From Burkholderia guangdongensis (lineage in GTDB: Bacteria > Pseudomonadota > Gammaproteobacteria > Burkholderiales > Burkholderiaceae), in contig NZ_JACBNX010000002.1 of the NCBI RefSeq assembly GCF_013403875.1, positions 1 to 64,000 on the forward strand: a stretch of DNA of 64,000 bases. Reading direction: 5' to 3'. Under the pieces are notes generated by a model. The model was not told the origin of the DNA, made no database searches, and saw nothing but the letters and a program-made list of their open reading frames with translations. Numbering within the stretch: position 1 is the first letter of the stretch; each line of letters begins with the position of its first letter. A program made the translations under genes and the position numbers. Shown here one piece after another: positions 34,649-44,929 of this stretch.

Positions 34649-36499
34649 TCAGGCGGCGCGCTGTGCGGCGCCGGCATCGTCGGCGCCGCTGCGGGTGTCG
34701 TTGCCGATGCTGTTGCCGGCGCCTGGCGTCGCGAAGCGCGCGGGATAGCGCACCGCGAAGCGCAGCGCCTGATCGTACGCATAGAAGTCGGGCAGCTCGC
34801 CGCGCAGCAGCGAGTCCTTGCTGTCTTGCCACAGCTCGGGCTCGAAGAAGTCCGCGTGATGCGCGAGGAAATACCGGCGCACGCGCGGGTCGCCGAGCAG
34901 GAACGGGCCGAACGTCTCGGGGAATACGTCGTGCGCGCCGACCGTATACCACGGCTCGCCGGACAGCTCGTCTTCCTCGTTGCGCGGCGGCGGCACGCGG
35001 CGGATGTTGCAGTCGGTCAGATACTCGATTTCATCATAGTCGTAGAACACGACGCGCCCGTGCCGCGTGACGCCGAAGTTCTTGTACAGCATGTCGCCGG
35101 GGAAGATGTTCGCCTTCATCAGCTCCTTCACCGCGTTGCCGTACTCCTTCACGCCGTGCTCGACCTCGTCGTCGGTGCCGTTCTGCAGATACAGATTCAG
35201 CGGGATCATCCGCCGCTCGATGTACAGATGCCGGATCACGAGATCGTCTCCCTCGTATTCGAGCAGCGACGGCACTTCCTTCTCGAGCTCGCGCACGAGC
35301 GCGTGATCGAGCCGCGCGAGCGGCAGCGCGACGCTCGAGTATTCGAGCGTGTCGGCCATCCGGCCGAGCCGGTCATGGCGCTTCACGAGCTGATACTTCT
35401 CCATGATCTGCTTGCGCGTCGTGTCCTTCGGCGGCGGGAAGTGATCCCTGATGATCTTGAACACGTACGGGAACGACGGCAGCGTGAACACGAGCATCAC
35501 GAGCCCCTTGATGCCGGGCGCGATGACGAAGCGGTCGCTCGAATGCGACAGGTGATGGAGCAGGTCGCGGTAGAACAGGTTCTTGCCCTGCTTCTGCAGT
35601 CCGACCGACGTGTAGATCTCGGCCTTCGGCTTGCCCGGCATGATCGAGCACAGGAACTCGACGTACGCGGACGGCACGTTCATGTCGACGAGGAAGTACG
35701 AATGCGAGAAGCTGAAGATGATCTGCAGCTGCTGGCGGCTCAACAGCACGGTGTCGAGCGCGAGCACGCCGGCTCGCGTATGGCGGATCGGCATCGCGAA
35801 CGGCACGACGCGCTCGCCGTTGATGATGCGCCCGACGATGTACGCGGTCTTGTTGCGAAAGAACAGCGACGACAGCACGTGGATCTGGAAATTCACCGCT
35901 TCGTCGAACTTGCCGTACGTGTCGTGGATCGACTGCATCACGCACGCGGTGTCGCGCGCGAGATCCTCGAACGGCGGATTGAGCTGGAAGTTCGTGACGA
36001 TGCGCTCGAGCGTGACCGCGAGCCCGTCGGTGCCCGGGTAGTACGCACGATAGGTCGGCTTGCCGGCGGGCTCGTCGTTCTCGAGATACTCGGTCGCGAT
36101 CGCCGGCCGCACGAAGATGAAATCGTTGTTGAAGTACGAGCGGTGCAGGATCTTGCAGCAGACCGAATTGAAGAACGTCTCCGCGCACTCGGGCTGGCGG
36201 TGCGAGGTCAGCAGGCCGATGTAGTGCAGCTTGATCTGCTGCCAGACCTCGTCGTCGATGTTCTCCGCGTCGTATTCGTCTTCCAGCAGCTCGACGCATT
36301 CCGAGACGCGATCGTCATACGACGTGATCCGGTCGCGCGCGAGCCGCTGCAGCCCATGCCAGTCGCCGCGCTCGAACAGCGTCTTCGCTTCGACGGCCGC
36401 TTCGCGGAAGATCCGGTAGTGGCGGTCGAAGTTCTCGAGCATCGTCTGCGCGACGTCGAAACCGATCTGCGACGACAGCAGTTTGGGAAAGTGATTCAT
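34649..36499 (-). CDS. aceK: Isocitrate dehydrogenase kinase/phosphatase
   Basis: A 616-residue bifunctional enzyme that phosphorylates and dephosphorylates isocitrate dehydrogenase, switching carbon between the TCA cycle and the glyoxylate bypass. The regulatory half spans about 1-310. The kinase-like half includes the ATP-binding [22 protein letters not shown] segment (about 320) and the catalytic-type [31 protein letters not shown] (about 460-490). The length and the whole body match the Burkholderia protein as I recall it; the last 25 residues are a variable Gly/Asn/Ala tail. It is the first gene of a minus-strand run of five. The upstream 318-bp gap is shared with the divergent MBL gene. 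Confidence 0.97.
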   Translation of the reverse strand: MNHFPKLLSSQIGFDVAQTMLENFDRHYRIFREAAVEAKTLFERGDWHGLQRLARDRITSYDDRVSECVELLEDEYDAENIDDEVWQQIKLHYIGLLTSHRQPECAETFFNSVCCKILHRSYFNNDFIFVRPAIATEYLENDEPAGKPTYRAYYPGTDGLAVTLERIVTNFQLNPPFEDLARDTACVMQSIHDTYGKFDEAVNFQIHVLSSLFFRNKTAYIVGRIINGERVVPFAMPIRHTRAGVLALDTVLLSRQQLQIIFSFSHSYFLVDMNVPSAYVEFLCSIMPGKPKAEIYTSVGLQKQGKNLFYRDLLHHLSHSSDRFVIAPGIKGLVMLVFTLPSFPYVFKIIRDHFPPPKDTTRKQIMEKYQLVKRHDRLGRMADTLEYSSVALPLARLDHALVRELEKEVPSLLEYEGDDLVIRHLYIERRMIPLNLYLQNGTDDEVEHGVKEYGNAVKELMKANIFPGDMLYKNFGVTRHGRVVFYDYDEIEYLTDCNIRRVPPPRNEEDELSGEPWYTVGAHDVFPETFGPFLLGDPRVRRYFLAHHADFFEPELWQDSKDSLLRGELPDFYAYDQALRFAVRYPARFATPGAGNSIGNDTRSGADDAGAAQRAA

Positions 36500-36782
36500 G
36501 AACGGGCATGCTCACGGGGGCTGGAAGCACCGCCATTTTAGCGCTCGCGCGGCGCACCGATGGCATCCGGTCCGCGCCGCGCGCCGGCGCCGGGCGTGGC
36601 ACGTTGCGCGGCGTTCGTCGACGTTTCGTGCATCTTCTCGCAAAGATGCGCGTACGGGGATTATTGTGGCGCGAATTTATTTTGATGCGCGACCGGGCCG
36701 GCCGACGCCGATCGGCGTTGGGCGCTAGAATCGACCGGATGCGGCCGGCGCGCGGCGGGCGGTTAGCCGCGCCGGACGGACA

Positions 36783-36802
36783 CACGACACGACACGACAC
36801 GA
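36783..36802. repeat. 5-bp tandem repeat just upstream of the MBL gene
   Basis: Four perfect CACGA units end 15 bases before the ATG at 36818, in the position where a Shine-Dalgarno would start. Slippage here would change leader length, not reading frame. Confidence 0.75.
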
Positions 36803-36817
36803 CGAGACACCCCACCG

Positions 36818-37891
36818 ATGAACGCTCTGGAACACCAACTCGACTATCCGTTCTCGAACACGCTGCCGCCCGAAGGCGAAACGTTCGAGGTCGCGCCCGG
36901 CGTGCGCTGGCTGCGCATGCCGCTGCCGTTCGCGCTCGACCACATCAACCTCTGGCTGCTGCGCGACGAGATCGACGGGCAACCCGGCTGGACGATCGTC
37001 GACTGCGGCATCTCGTCCGACACGATCCGCGCGCACTGGGAGCGGATCTTCGATACGCAGCTCGACGGGCTGCCGGTGCTGCGCGTGATCGTCACGCACT
37101 GCCACCCGGATCACTTCGGGCTCGCGGACTGGCTCTGCGGCGGCGGCGACCGGAAGCGCTGGGACGTGCGGCTGTGGATGACGCTCGGCGAATACGCGTT
37201 CGGCTGCCTGCTCGCGTCGGGCAACGGCTCGAACGCGGGCGGGCCGGGCGCGGCCGAGCACTTCGCGCGGCACGGGCTCGCCGATCCGGCCGCGCTCGAC
37301 AAGCTCCGCAACCGCACCAGCTACTACTCGAATCTCGTGCCCGCGGTGCCGCCGCGCTATCGGCGGCTGCGCGAAGGCGACGCGGTGACGATCGGCGCGC
37401 GCACGTGGCGCGTCGTGACGGGCTTCGGCCATTCGCCTGAACATTGCGCGTTGCACAGCGAAGCCGACGGCGTGCTGATCTCCGGCGACATGGTGCTGCC
37501 GCGAATCTCGACGAACGTGTCGGTGTTCGACCTCGAGCCGGAGGCGAATCCGCTCGCGCTGTATCTGCAGTCGCTCGGCCGCTACGAGGCGATGGCGGGC
37601 GACACGCTCGTGCTGCCGTCGCACGGCAAGCCGTTCCGCGGGCTGCACACGCGCGTCGCGCAGCTGCGCGCGCACCACGACGCGCGGCTCGCCGAGGTGC
37701 GCGAGGCCTGCGGCGCGAAGCCGATGAGCGGGGCCGACATCGTGCCGATCATGTTCCCGGGTCGCACGCTCGACACGCACCAGATCACGTTCGCGCTCGG
37801 CGAGGCGATCGCGCACCTGAACCTGCTGTGGCTCGCGGGCGAGCTGAAGCGCACGCAAGGCGACGACGGCGTGCTGCGTTTCTCCCGGTAG
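36818..37891 (+). CDS. Metallo-beta-lactamase-fold hydrolase
   Basis: A 357-residue cytosolic metal-dependent hydrolase. The binuclear zinc motif is THCHPDHFG (about 91-99). Further ligands appear as His in GFGHSPEHCAL (about 200), Asp in ISGDMVLPRI (about 225) and His in LPSHGKPF (about 268). A C-terminal winged-helix-like extension (about 290-357) is typical of the LACTB2/glyoxalase II-like subgroup. Substrate unknown. It is flanked by short tandem repeats on both sides, and the 3' repeat includes its stop codon. Confidence 0.9.
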   Translation: MNALEHQLDYPFSNTLPPEGETFEVAPGVRWLRMPLPFALDHINLWLLRDEIDGQPGWTIVDCGISSDTIRAHWERIFDTQLDGLPVLRVIVTHCHPDHFGLADWLCGGGDRKRWDVRLWMTLGEYAFGCLLASGNGSNAGGPGAAEHFARHGLADPAALDKLRNRTSYYSNLVPAVPPRYRRLREGDAVTIGARTWRVVTGFGHSPEHCALHSEADGVLISGDMVLPRISTNVSVFDLEPEANPLALYLQSLGRYEAMAGDTLVLPSHGKPFRGLHTRVAQLRAHHDARLAEVREACGAKPMSGADIVPIMFPGRTLDTHQITFALGEAIAHLNLLWLAGELKRTQGDDGVLRFSR

Positions 37892-37936
37892 CGGAAGGTA
37901 GCGGAAGGTAGCGGAAGGTAGCGGAAGGTAGCGGAA
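37887..37936. repeat. 10-bp tandem repeat spanning the MBL stop codon
   Basis: Five perfect GGTAGCGGAA units. The TAG stop codon of the MBL-fold gene (37889-37891) lies inside the first unit. The protein end is preserved whatever the copy number. Confidence 0.95.
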
Positions 37937-37976
37937 CGATCGGGCGGCAAGCCCGATCGCCTTGGCGCGGGCGGGC

Positions 37977-39566
37977 TTACTGCACCGACACCGCCGTGAA
38001 ATTCTGCCGTCCGAACGGGCTCACGCGGTAGCCGCTCACGTTCGCGCGCGTGAGCGCGGCCGCGGTCGGATAGCCGAGCGGAATCCACAGCGCCTGGTCG
38101 TGGATGATCTTCTGCGCGGCTTCATAGTCCTTCGCGCGCTTCGCCTGATCGGCGGTCTCCTTGCCGTCCGAGATCAGTTTGTCGAGTTGCGGATCGCAGA
38201 ACCGCGCGAAGTTGATCCCCGACTTCACCGCGTTGCAGCTGAACTGCGGCGTCAGGTAGTTGTCCGGATCGCCGTTGTCGCCGGCCCAGCCCATGAACAG
38301 CAGGTCGTGCTGCCCTTGCTTCGCCTGCTTGATCAGCTCGCCCCATTCGATCACCCGCACGTCCGCCTTCACGCCGATCTTCGCGAGGTCGGCCTGCAGC
38401 AGCTCCGCGCCCGCTTTCGGGTTCGGGTTCAGCACGCTGCCGGCCGGACGCACCCAGATCGTCGTCGAGAAGCCGTTCGGGAAGCCCGCCGCCGCGAGGA
38501 GCTGCTTCGCCTTCGCGGGATCGTACGGATAGGGCGCGACGCTCTTCGCGTAACTCCACGTGTTCGGCGGATACGGGTTGTTCGCCGGCGTCGCGGTGTT
38601 GTCGAACACGACCTTCAGATAGGTCGCGCGGTCGAACGCGAGATTCAGCGCCTGGCGCACCTTCTCGTTGTCGAGCGGCTTCTTCTGCGTGTTCAGCGCG
38701 ACGAACGCGGTCATGAACGCGGGCGTCTGCACGACCTTCAGCGCGCCGTCCGTCTTCGCGGCGAGCACGTCCTGCGGCTTCGGCGACAGCGCGATCTGGC
38801 ACTCGCCGGCCTTCAGCTTCTGCGCGCGCACCGACGGATCGGGCGTGATCGCGTAGATCAGCCGGTCGACTTTCGGCTTCGGCCCCCAGTAGGTCGGGTT
38901 CGCGTCGTAACGGATCAGCGCGTCCTTCGTGTAGCTCCGCAGCACGAACGGGCCGGTGCCGACCGGCTTCGCGTTCAGGTCGGCCTGCTTGCCGGCCTTC
39001 TGAAGCTGGTCCGCGTACTCGGCCGAGTAGATCGACGCGAAGCCCATCGTCAGGATCGGCACGAACGTCGCGTTCGGCTCGTTCAGCACGAACTTCACCG
39101 TGCTGTCGTCGACCTTCACGATCGATTTCACGAGCTTCGCGAGGCCCATCGACTGCGCATGCGGGAAGCCGCTCGGGCCGGCGACCTTGTGCCACGGATT
39201 CGAGTCGTCGATCATCCGCGTGAACGTGAACACGACGTCGTCGGCATTGAGCGGCCGGGTCGGCTTGAAGTAGTCGGTGGTCTGGAACGCAACGTTCGGG
39301 CGCAGGTGGAACGTGTAGATCAGGCCGTCGGCGCTGGCTTCCCACTTGTCCGCGAGCGCGGGGACGACCTTCTTGTCGGCTTCGTCGTACGACACGAGTG
39401 TGTTGAAGATCACGTCGGCCGACGCGTTGGTCGTGACGAGCGAGTTGTACTGAACGACGTCGAAGCCGTCGGGGCTCGATTCGGTGCAGACGGTCAGCGG
39501 TTTCGCGGCGACGAAGGCCGGCAGGGCGGCGATCAGCGCGGCTGCGGCGTACGGCTTGATGCGCAT
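37977..39566 (-). CDS. Periplasmic peptide/dipeptide-binding protein (SBP family 5)
   Basis: A 529-residue solute-binding protein for an ABC peptide importer. A signal peptide ends near residue 21 (ALPAFVAAKP). The body carries the family 5 hallmarks AKPLTVCTESSPDGFDVVQYNS, LADKWEASADGLIYTFHLRPNV, LNADDVVFTFTRMID and KPVGTGPFVLRSY. A GGGAGAA Shine-Dalgarno precedes the ATG at 39566. It resembles DppA. No permease or ATPase gene lies beside it, so its transporter partners are elsewhere. Confidence 0.93.
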   Translation of the reverse strand: MRIKPYAAAALIAALPAFVAAKPLTVCTESSPDGFDVVQYNSLVTTNASADVIFNTLVSYDEADKKVVPALADKWEASADGLIYTFHLRPNVAFQTTDYFKPTRPLNADDVVFTFTRMIDDSNPWHKVAGPSGFPHAQSMGLAKLVKSIVKVDDSTVKFVLNEPNATFVPILTMGFASIYSAEYADQLQKAGKQADLNAKPVGTGPFVLRSYTKDALIRYDANPTYWGPKPKVDRLIYAITPDPSVRAQKLKAGECQIALSPKPQDVLAAKTDGALKVVQTPAFMTAFVALNTQKKPLDNEKVRQALNLAFDRATYLKVVFDNTATPANNPYPPNTWSYAKSVAPYPYDPAKAKQLLAAAGFPNGFSTTIWVRPAGSVLNPNPKAGAELLQADLAKIGVKADVRVIEWGELIKQAKQGQHDLLFMGWAGDNGDPDNYLTPQFSCNAVKSGINFARFCDPQLDKLISDGKETADQAKRAKDYEAAQKIIHDQALWIPLGYPTAAALTRANVSGYRVSPFGRQNFTAVSVQ

Positions 39567-39670
39567 AGGTTCTCCCACGTGGCTTTTGGTTTTTCGATGA
39601 CGGGATGCGGGCACCGCCCGGCGGCGGCGCGGCGGACGACTAGCATACCGTCAAAGCGCGGCGCGCGTGA

Positions 39671-39754
39671 AAAACGGCGCCAGAACGGGTGCGGGAACGG
39701 GCGCGGGAACGGGCGCCAGAACGGGCGCGAGAACGGGCGCGAGAACGGGCGGCA
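39671..39754. repeat. 12-bp tandem repeat, about seven units
   Basis: Units follow GAACGGGCGCGA with variation in the last three bases; the first unit is degenerate. It lies in the gap between the SDR gene and the peptide-binding-protein gene, both minus strand. Confidence 0.9.
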
Positions 39755-39809
39755 TCGCGCGCGCGCCTTCCGGCGGCCAGCGCAAGCCGGTTATTGGCGT
39801 GAACCGGCC

Positions 39810-40580
39810 CTAGTCCTTCGCGCGCGGCTTGCGCGGCGCGCGTTCGAACAGCCGGTCGTAGAGCCAGCGCGGCATCACGTGCAGCACCTTCGCGACGACG
39901 CCCATCTGCCACGGGATCACGCTGAACGCGCGGCGCTCGGCGATCGCACGGGCCGCGCGCGCGGCGAAGCGGTCGGCGTCGAGCAGGAACGGCATCCGGT
40001 ACGGATTGTGCGCGGTCATCGGCGTGCGGATGTAGCCGGGCGCGATCGTCACGACGCCGACCTGGTGCGGCCGCATCTCGACGCGCAGCGCTTCGAGATA
40101 CTTGATCGCGGCCGATTTCGACGCGCTGTACGCGCCGGAGCCGGGCAGCCCGCGCACGCCGGCGACGCTCGCGATGCCGACGAGCGTGCCGCGCTTCGCG
40201 GCGGTCATCGGGCCGACGAACGGCTCGAACGTCGCGACCATCCCGAAGTAATTGATGTCCATCACGTTGCGGAACGCGGCGAGATCGCCGTGGCCGGTGA
40301 TCGCGCCCTGGCTGATGCCCGCGTTCGCGATCACGACGTCCGGGCAGCCGTGCTCGGCGATGAACGCGGCGGCCGCGTGCGCGAGCGCGTCGGCGTCGCG
40401 CACGTCGACCGGATAGACCGAGATGGACAGCGACGGGAAGTGTTGCGCGAACGCGGCGAGCGTGTCGCCGCGCCGCGCGACGAGGCCGAGCGTCGCGCCC
40501 TGGCGCGCGTACTCGCTGGCGAGCGCGAGGCCGAGGCCGCTCGACGCGCCGGTGATGAAGACCTTCAGCGGGGCGGTCAT
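39810..40580 (-). CDS. SDR-family oxidoreductase
   Basis: A 256-residue short-chain dehydrogenase. The cofactor motif is TGASSGLGLALA (10-21). NAG is intact in VIANAGISQG, and the catalytic Ser-Tyr-Lys are in IASVAGVRG and YSASKSAAIKYLE. A basic C-terminal tail (LFERAPRKPRAKD) and the MPRWLYDRL segment suggest membrane association. Substrate unknown; some relatives act on lipids. It is 28 bp downstream of dsbA in the argS-SPOR-dsbA-SDR string. Confidence 0.9.
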   Translation of the reverse strand: MTAPLKVFITGASSGLGLALASEYARQGATLGLVARRGDTLAAFAQHFPSLSISVYPVDVRDADALAHAAAAFIAEHGCPDVVIANAGISQGAITGHGDLAAFRNVMDINYFGMVATFEPFVGPMTAAKRGTLVGIASVAGVRGLPGSGAYSASKSAAIKYLEALRVEMRPHQVGVVTIAPGYIRTPMTAHNPYRMPFLLDADRFAARAARAIAERRAFSVIPWQMGVVAKVLHVMPRWLYDRLFERAPRKPRAKD

Positions 40581-40608
40581 GCCGGCGCGGGATCGGACGG
40601 CAGGGGGC

Positions 40609-41247
40609 TTAGAGCTTCTTGTCCTGGACCTGCTTCACCAGATAGTCGAGGACCTGCGCGGTGCCCTCGAGGCTGTTCGTATACGCGGGGCCCGTCTTGT
40701 ACTTGCCCGCGACGATGAGCGTCGGCACGCCGTCGACGCCATAGTTCTTCATCGCCTCGGCCGCCTGCTTCACTTCGCCCTGCACGCTGAACGAGTTGTA
40801 CGCGTCCATGAACTTCTTCTTGTCGACGCCCTGGGTCGCGAGGAAGTCGGCCTGCGCCTGCGGCGTCAGCAGATAGTTCTTCTGCTTGTGGATCGCATTG
40901 AAGATCGCCGGCGTGACCTTCTCGGCGATGCCGAGCGCGGACACCGCGTAGTAGAGCTTCGAGTGCGGCACGAAATCGTCGCGGAACGCGACCGGGATGC
41001 GCTTGAAGTCGATCTTGTCGGCGTCCTTCTTCACCCACGCCTCGAGCGTCGGCTCGAACTCGTTGCAGTGCGGGCAGCCGTACCAGAAGAATTCGATCAC
41101 TTCGACCTTGCCGGCCGGCGCGGACGTCGGCTGCGGCGACTTCATCACTTCGTAATCCTTGCCCGCGACCGGCGCGGCGGGCGATGCCTGTGCGAAACCA
41201 GCCGCGAGGCTCAGGGACAGCAGAAGCGTGCTAAGCAGTTTTTTCAT
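40609..41247 (-). CDS. dsbA: Periplasmic thiol:disulfide oxidoreductase DsbA
   Basis: A 212-residue oxidase that introduces disulfides into exported proteins. A signal peptide ends near residue 22 (AAGFAQASP). The active site is Cys58-Pro-His-Cys61 in EFFWYGCPHCNEFEP, and the cis-proline loop is GVDGVPTLIVAG. The helical insert between them is normal. It lies 61 bp after the SPOR-domain gene. Confidence 0.97.
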   Translation of the reverse strand: MKKLLSTLLLSLSLAAGFAQASPAAPVAGKDYEVMKSPQPTSAPAGKVEVIEFFWYGCPHCNEFEPTLEAWVKKDADKIDFKRIPVAFRDDFVPHSKLYYAVSALGIAEKVTPAIFNAIHKQKNYLLTPQAQADFLATQGVDKKKFMDAYNSFSVQGEVKQAAEAMKNYGVDGVPTLIVAGKYKTGPAYTNSLEGTAQVLDYLVKQVQDKKL

Positions 41248-41308
41248 GTTATGACTGTCGATCGGTTGCTGGGGTAACGAAACGGGATCTGCGTGGGCGC
41301 GGCCGGGC

Positions 41309-42193
41309 TTACTGCTTCGTGAAGCGGATCACCGCCGTGTCGACACCAGCGTCGGACAACCGCTGGCGTGCCGAGTTCATGTCCTCGAATTTCGAGAACG
41401 GGCCCACGCGCACACGGAAATAGGTGACGCCGCTCACGTCGCGCTTCGACACCTTCGACTCGAAACCCTGGAAGCCGAGGCGCGCGCGCTGCTGCTCGGC
41501 GTCCGTTTCGGTCTTGTACGCGCCGACCTGCAGGAAGTAGCCGGTGTTCGTGTCGGACGCGCTCGGTGCGGACGGCGCCTTCTGCGGCATGTTGTTCGCG
41601 AGAATCGCGGCCGGCGACGGCGATTTCGGCGCGGCGGCCTGCGCCTGCGACGGCGTCTGCGCGGCCTTCGCGGGCGCCTGCGGACGCGGCTGCGGCTGGC
41701 GCGCCGTTTCGGTCTCGATGTCGTTCGAGCTTGCGACGGCTTGCGACGACTTCTTCTTCGGCGGCGTCACGTCGGCCGGTTGCGGCGGCACGACGCTGTC
41801 ATTACCGTTGCCGTTTTCGCTGTCGTTGCTGCTGGACGGCGCCGCGTTGTTGCCCGACGGCGGCATCTCGACGATCTGCGGCGCCGGCAGCATGCCGGAC
41901 CCGGACGTGGCGCCCTGGCCGGGCGCGGTGTTCGGCGGCGTCTGCGCGGTCTGCGGGACCGGCTGGCCGGGCGTCTTGCCCTGCAGCACGCGGTTCGGGT
42001 CGATCTGCTGCGGCTGGCTCGCGCCGTTGTCGGCGGGCGGCGCGACCTTCGCGACGAACGGTGACGGCGAGCGCGTGATGTACAGCGCGACGACCACGGC
42101 GATCGCCAGGCCGACGATCAGGCCCAGCACGACCCCGATGAATGTTCCCCCGGCTTGTTTCGACTGTTGCGGCTTGCGGCGTGGTTGTGCCAT
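41309..42193 (-). CDS. SPOR-domain cell-division-type membrane protein (FtsN-like)
   Basis: A 294-residue bitopic inner-membrane protein. It has a short basic cytoplasmic end (MAQPRRKPQQSKQ), a single membrane helix at about 17-39, and a long Pro/Gln/Ser/Ala-rich periplasmic linker. The C-terminal SPOR domain (about 218-294) reads GYFLQVGAYKTETDAEQQRARL and TYFRVRVGPFSKFEDMNSARQRL; it binds denuded septal peptidoglycan. The layout matches FtsN. The MAQPRR start has AGGTGA upstream. Placement between argS and dsbA is typical for Burkholderiales. Confidence 0.9.
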   Translation of the reverse strand: MAQPRRKPQQSKQAGGTFIGVVLGLIVGLAIAVVVALYITRSPSPFVAKVAPPADNGASQPQQIDPNRVLQGKTPGQPVPQTAQTPPNTAPGQGATSGSGMLPAPQIVEMPPSGNNAAPSSSNDSENGNGNDSVVPPQPADVTPPKKKSSQAVASSNDIETETARQPQPRPQAPAKAAQTPSQAQAAAPKSPSPAAILANNMPQKAPSAPSASDTNTGYFLQVGAYKTETDAEQQRARLGFQGFESKVSKRDVSGVTYFRVRVGPFSKFEDMNSARQRLSDAGVDTAVIRFTKQ

Positions 42194-42319
42194 TGCTTGA
42201 GTCACCTGCAAAAAGAATCGTGGAACGGCCGGGCCGCAACAGGCCGCGGCCTGCCGTGGTCCGGCTTCTCGCGGCCCGGCCTATCGCGGCCCGGCCGGTC
42301 GTCGCCCGGCGCGGACGGC

Positions 42320-44113
42320 TTACATCTTCTCGGGCGCGGAGACGCCGAGCATCGCCAGACCGTTCTCGAGCACCTGCCGGGTCGCGGCGAGCAGCGCGAT
42401 GCGCGCGGTGCGCGGCGCCTCGTCGTCGACCAGCACGCGCTCCGCATTGTAGAACGAGTGGAATTCGCCAGCGAGGTCGCGCAGGTAGAACGCGACCGCG
42501 TGCGGCGCCAGTTCGTTCGCCGCGTGCGTGAGCATGTCCGGGTACTCGGCGAGCTTCTGCAGCAGCGCGGTCGCCTGCTTGCTCGTGAGCTGGGACAGGT
42601 CGGCGCCCGAGAACTGAGACGGCTGCGACAGATTGCCGCTGTAGCGCGACTTCCACTCGTTCAGCACCGAGCAGATCCGCGCATGCGCGTACTGCACGTA
42701 ATAGACCGGGTTTTCGTCGTTCTGTTTCAGCGCGAGATCGATATCGAACACGAATTCGGTGTCCGCCTTCCGCGAGATCAGGAAGAAGCGCACCGCGTCG
42801 CGGCCGCGCGTGATCGTCGCCGCGTCGAGCTGGTCCGGCGATTTCTCCGAGCCCGGCGCGGCGCCGCCCGACCATTCGATCAGGTCGCGCACCGTCACGT
42901 AGCTGCCCGCGCGCTTCGAGATCTTCACTTCCTGGCCGTCGCGCATCACGGTGACCATCTTGTGCAGCACGTAGTCCGGATAGCCCTTCGGAATCCCGAC
43001 GTGCAGCCCCTGCAGGCCCGCGCGCACGCGCGAGATCGTGCCGTGGTGGTCCGAGCCCTGGATGTTGATCACCTTCGTGAAGCCGCGCTCCCACTTCGTC
43101 ACATGGTACGCGACGTCCGGCACGAAGTACGTGTACGTGCCGTCGGACTTGCGCATCACGCGGTCCTTGTCGTCGCCTTCGTCGGTCGTGCGCAGCCACA
43201 GCGCGCCGTCCTGCTCGTAGGTCATGCCGGCCGCGATCAGCGCGTCGACGGTCTTCTCGACCCGGCCTTCCGTATACAGCGACGATTCGAGGTAGTACTG
43301 GTCGAACTTCACGCCGAACGCCTGCAGGTCCATGTCCTGCTCGTGGCGCAGGTATGCGACCGCGAACTTGCGGATCGCGTCGAGATCGTCCGGGTCGCCC
43401 GTGCCCTTGACCGGCTCGCCGTCCTTCGCGGCGACCGTCTCGCCGTTCAGGTAGTCGCGCGCGATGTCGGCGATGTATTCGCCGTTGTACGCGGCTTCCG
43501 GCCAGCCCGCGTCGCCCGGCTTCAGGCCGCGCGCGCGCGCCTGCGTCGAGATCGCGAGGTTGCCGATCTGCACGCCGGCGTCGTTGTAGTAGAACTCGCG
43601 GTGCACCGCGCAGCCCTGGCTGCCGAGCACGTTCGCGAGCGCGTCGCCGAGCGCCGCCTGGCGGCCGTGGCCAACGTGCAGCGGGCCGGTCGGGTTCGCG
43701 GACACGAATTCGAGCAGCACGTGCTTGCCCTTTTCGCGCTCGGACTGGCCGAACGCGCGGCCTTGCTCGAGCACCGCGCCGATCACCGCCTGCTTCGCGG
43801 CGGCCGCGAGGCGCAGGTTGATGAAGCCGGGGCCGGCGATCTCGGCGGCGTCGACGAGGCCCTGCGCGCCCGGCTGCGCGATGAGCGCGGCGACGATCTT
43901 CTCGGCGAGCTGGCGCGGGTTCGTGCCGAGCGGCTTGGCGAGTTGCATCGCGACGTTGCACGCGACGTCGCCGTGCGCGGCGACCTTCGGGCGCTCCAGC
44001 GTGATCGCGGGCACGACGAACGCCGCGTCGGCGTCGCCCTTCAGCGCGTGGGCGACCTGCTCGACGCTATCGGCAAGCAGGGTTTCGAGAGTCAGTTTGT
44101 GTGCTGGCAGCAT
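42320..44113 (-). CDS. argS: Arginyl-tRNA synthetase
   Basis: A 597-residue class I aminoacyl-tRNA synthetase that charges tRNA-Arg. The HIGH-type signature is HVGH (146-149) in [15 protein letters not shown], and the KMSKS-like loop reads [12 protein letters not shown]. The N-terminal Add-1 domain and the C-terminal DALR anticodon-binding domain ([16 protein letters not shown] onwards) are complete. The start [13 protein letters not shown] is the family N terminus. First gene of the string argS-SPOR-dsbA-SDR. Confidence 0.98.
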   Translation of the reverse strand: MLPAHKLTLETLLADSVEQVAHALKGDADAAFVVPAITLERPKVAAHGDVACNVAMQLAKPLGTNPRQLAEKIVAALIAQPGAQGLVDAAEIAGPGFINLRLAAAAKQAVIGAVLEQGRAFGQSEREKGKHVLLEFVSANPTGPLHVGHGRQAALGDALANVLGSQGCAVHREFYYNDAGVQIGNLAISTQARARGLKPGDAGWPEAAYNGEYIADIARDYLNGETVAAKDGEPVKGTGDPDDLDAIRKFAVAYLRHEQDMDLQAFGVKFDQYYLESSLYTEGRVEKTVDALIAAGMTYEQDGALWLRTTDEGDDKDRVMRKSDGTYTYFVPDVAYHVTKWERGFTKVINIQGSDHHGTISRVRAGLQGLHVGIPKGYPDYVLHKMVTVMRDGQEVKISKRAGSYVTVRDLIEWSGGAAPGSEKSPDQLDAATITRGRDAVRFFLISRKADTEFVFDIDLALKQNDENPVYYVQYAHARICSVLNEWKSRYSGNLSQPSQFSGADLSQLTSKQATALLQKLAEYPDMLTHAANELAPHAVAFYLRDLAGEFHSFYNAERVLVDDEAPRTARIALLAATRQVLENGLAMLGVSAPEKM

Positions 44114-44278
44114 GCTGGTAGAAGGCTTCGTTGGTGGCGGGGCTCGACCGCGGCCCCGCCGGCGCGCCGTCGGGGCGCACATTTTTCAGGGATCGCGGAA
44201 TTTTAACAGGTGCTAATATGCGGCCAGGTGCCCGGCGTGAACGCGGGGCGCGCACAACAAGATGATTGGGAAATTGCG

Positions 44279-44602
44279 ATGATTACATTCAAGAGCAGGG
44301 CGGCACAGGACCTCCAGGTGTTGAAGGATTTCGCGGTGCTGGTGCTGGGCCTCGTCGGCAAGTCGCTCGACGAGCGCGGCGTGATCGCGTACGACGAACT
44401 CGACGGTGCGATTGCGAAGCTGGAAGACGCGGTCGCGCGCGCGAATCACGAGCGCAGCGAGCACGCCGGCCATTTCCACGAGAACGAACCGGACCATCCG
44501 CACCACGAAGTGCCGCCGAGCCTCGCTCAACGCATCGCGCCGTTCCTCGGGATGCTGCGCGAGGCGAAATCGCAGAACGCCGACGTCCACTGGGGGTTCT
44601 GA
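44279..44602 (+). CDS. DUF1840 domain-containing protein
   Basis: A 107-residue cytosolic protein of unknown function. It begins MITFKSRAAQDLQVL, the usual start of DUF1840 proteins, has a central His/Glu-rich segment (HAGHFHENEPDHPHHEV) and ends in LAQRIAPFLGMLREA. The His cluster could bind metal, which is inference. The longer frame from 44210 is rejected because it reaches into the argS promoter. It is followed by a clear terminator. Confidence 0.85.
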   Translation: MITFKSRAAQDLQVLKDFAVLVLGLVGKSLDERGVIAYDELDGAIAKLEDAVARANHERSEHAGHFHENEPDHPHHEVPPSLAQRIAPFLGMLREAKSQNADVHWGF

Positions 44603-44640
44603 GCCGCCCGCGACGCGATCCGGCTGCGCCGGAGTGTGAC

Positions 44641-44672
44641 AAAAAAACCCGCTTGCCAGGCGGGTTTTTTTT
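44641..44672. terminator. Bidirectional Rho-independent terminator
   Basis: CCCGC (44648-44652) pairs with GCGGG (44660-44664), extended by A7 on the left and T8 on the right, loop TTGCCAG. It ends the DUF1840 transcript; the A-tract makes it usable on the minus strand too. The following stretch to 44929 is AT-rich promoter-like DNA with no other feature seen. Confidence 0.93.
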
Positions 44673-44929
44673 CGTCCGCCGCCGGGCGGCGCGCTTGCGC
44701 TGCTGACGCTGCCCGAGTATGCGTGGCTTTCGGCTGATACCAGGGATCGGGCGCGGGTCAATCAGATGAAATTCGTTGTCCAGGCACAAATTGATCTGAT
44801 GCAAAAGTAGCTGATCGCCACCTTTCAATATGTTTAGGTTAAATGTAGCCTGCCCACCGGATGGCTGTTGAATTTTCGCAACGGGTGCCTTTTGTCGGGA
44901 TTGTCCGCTCTTGAACCAATGGGTCGCTA

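Noticed and set aside
42155..44206. Plus-strand open frame (about 683 codons) opposite argS
   Set aside because: Shadow frame of argS with random-looking Arg/His/Asp content.
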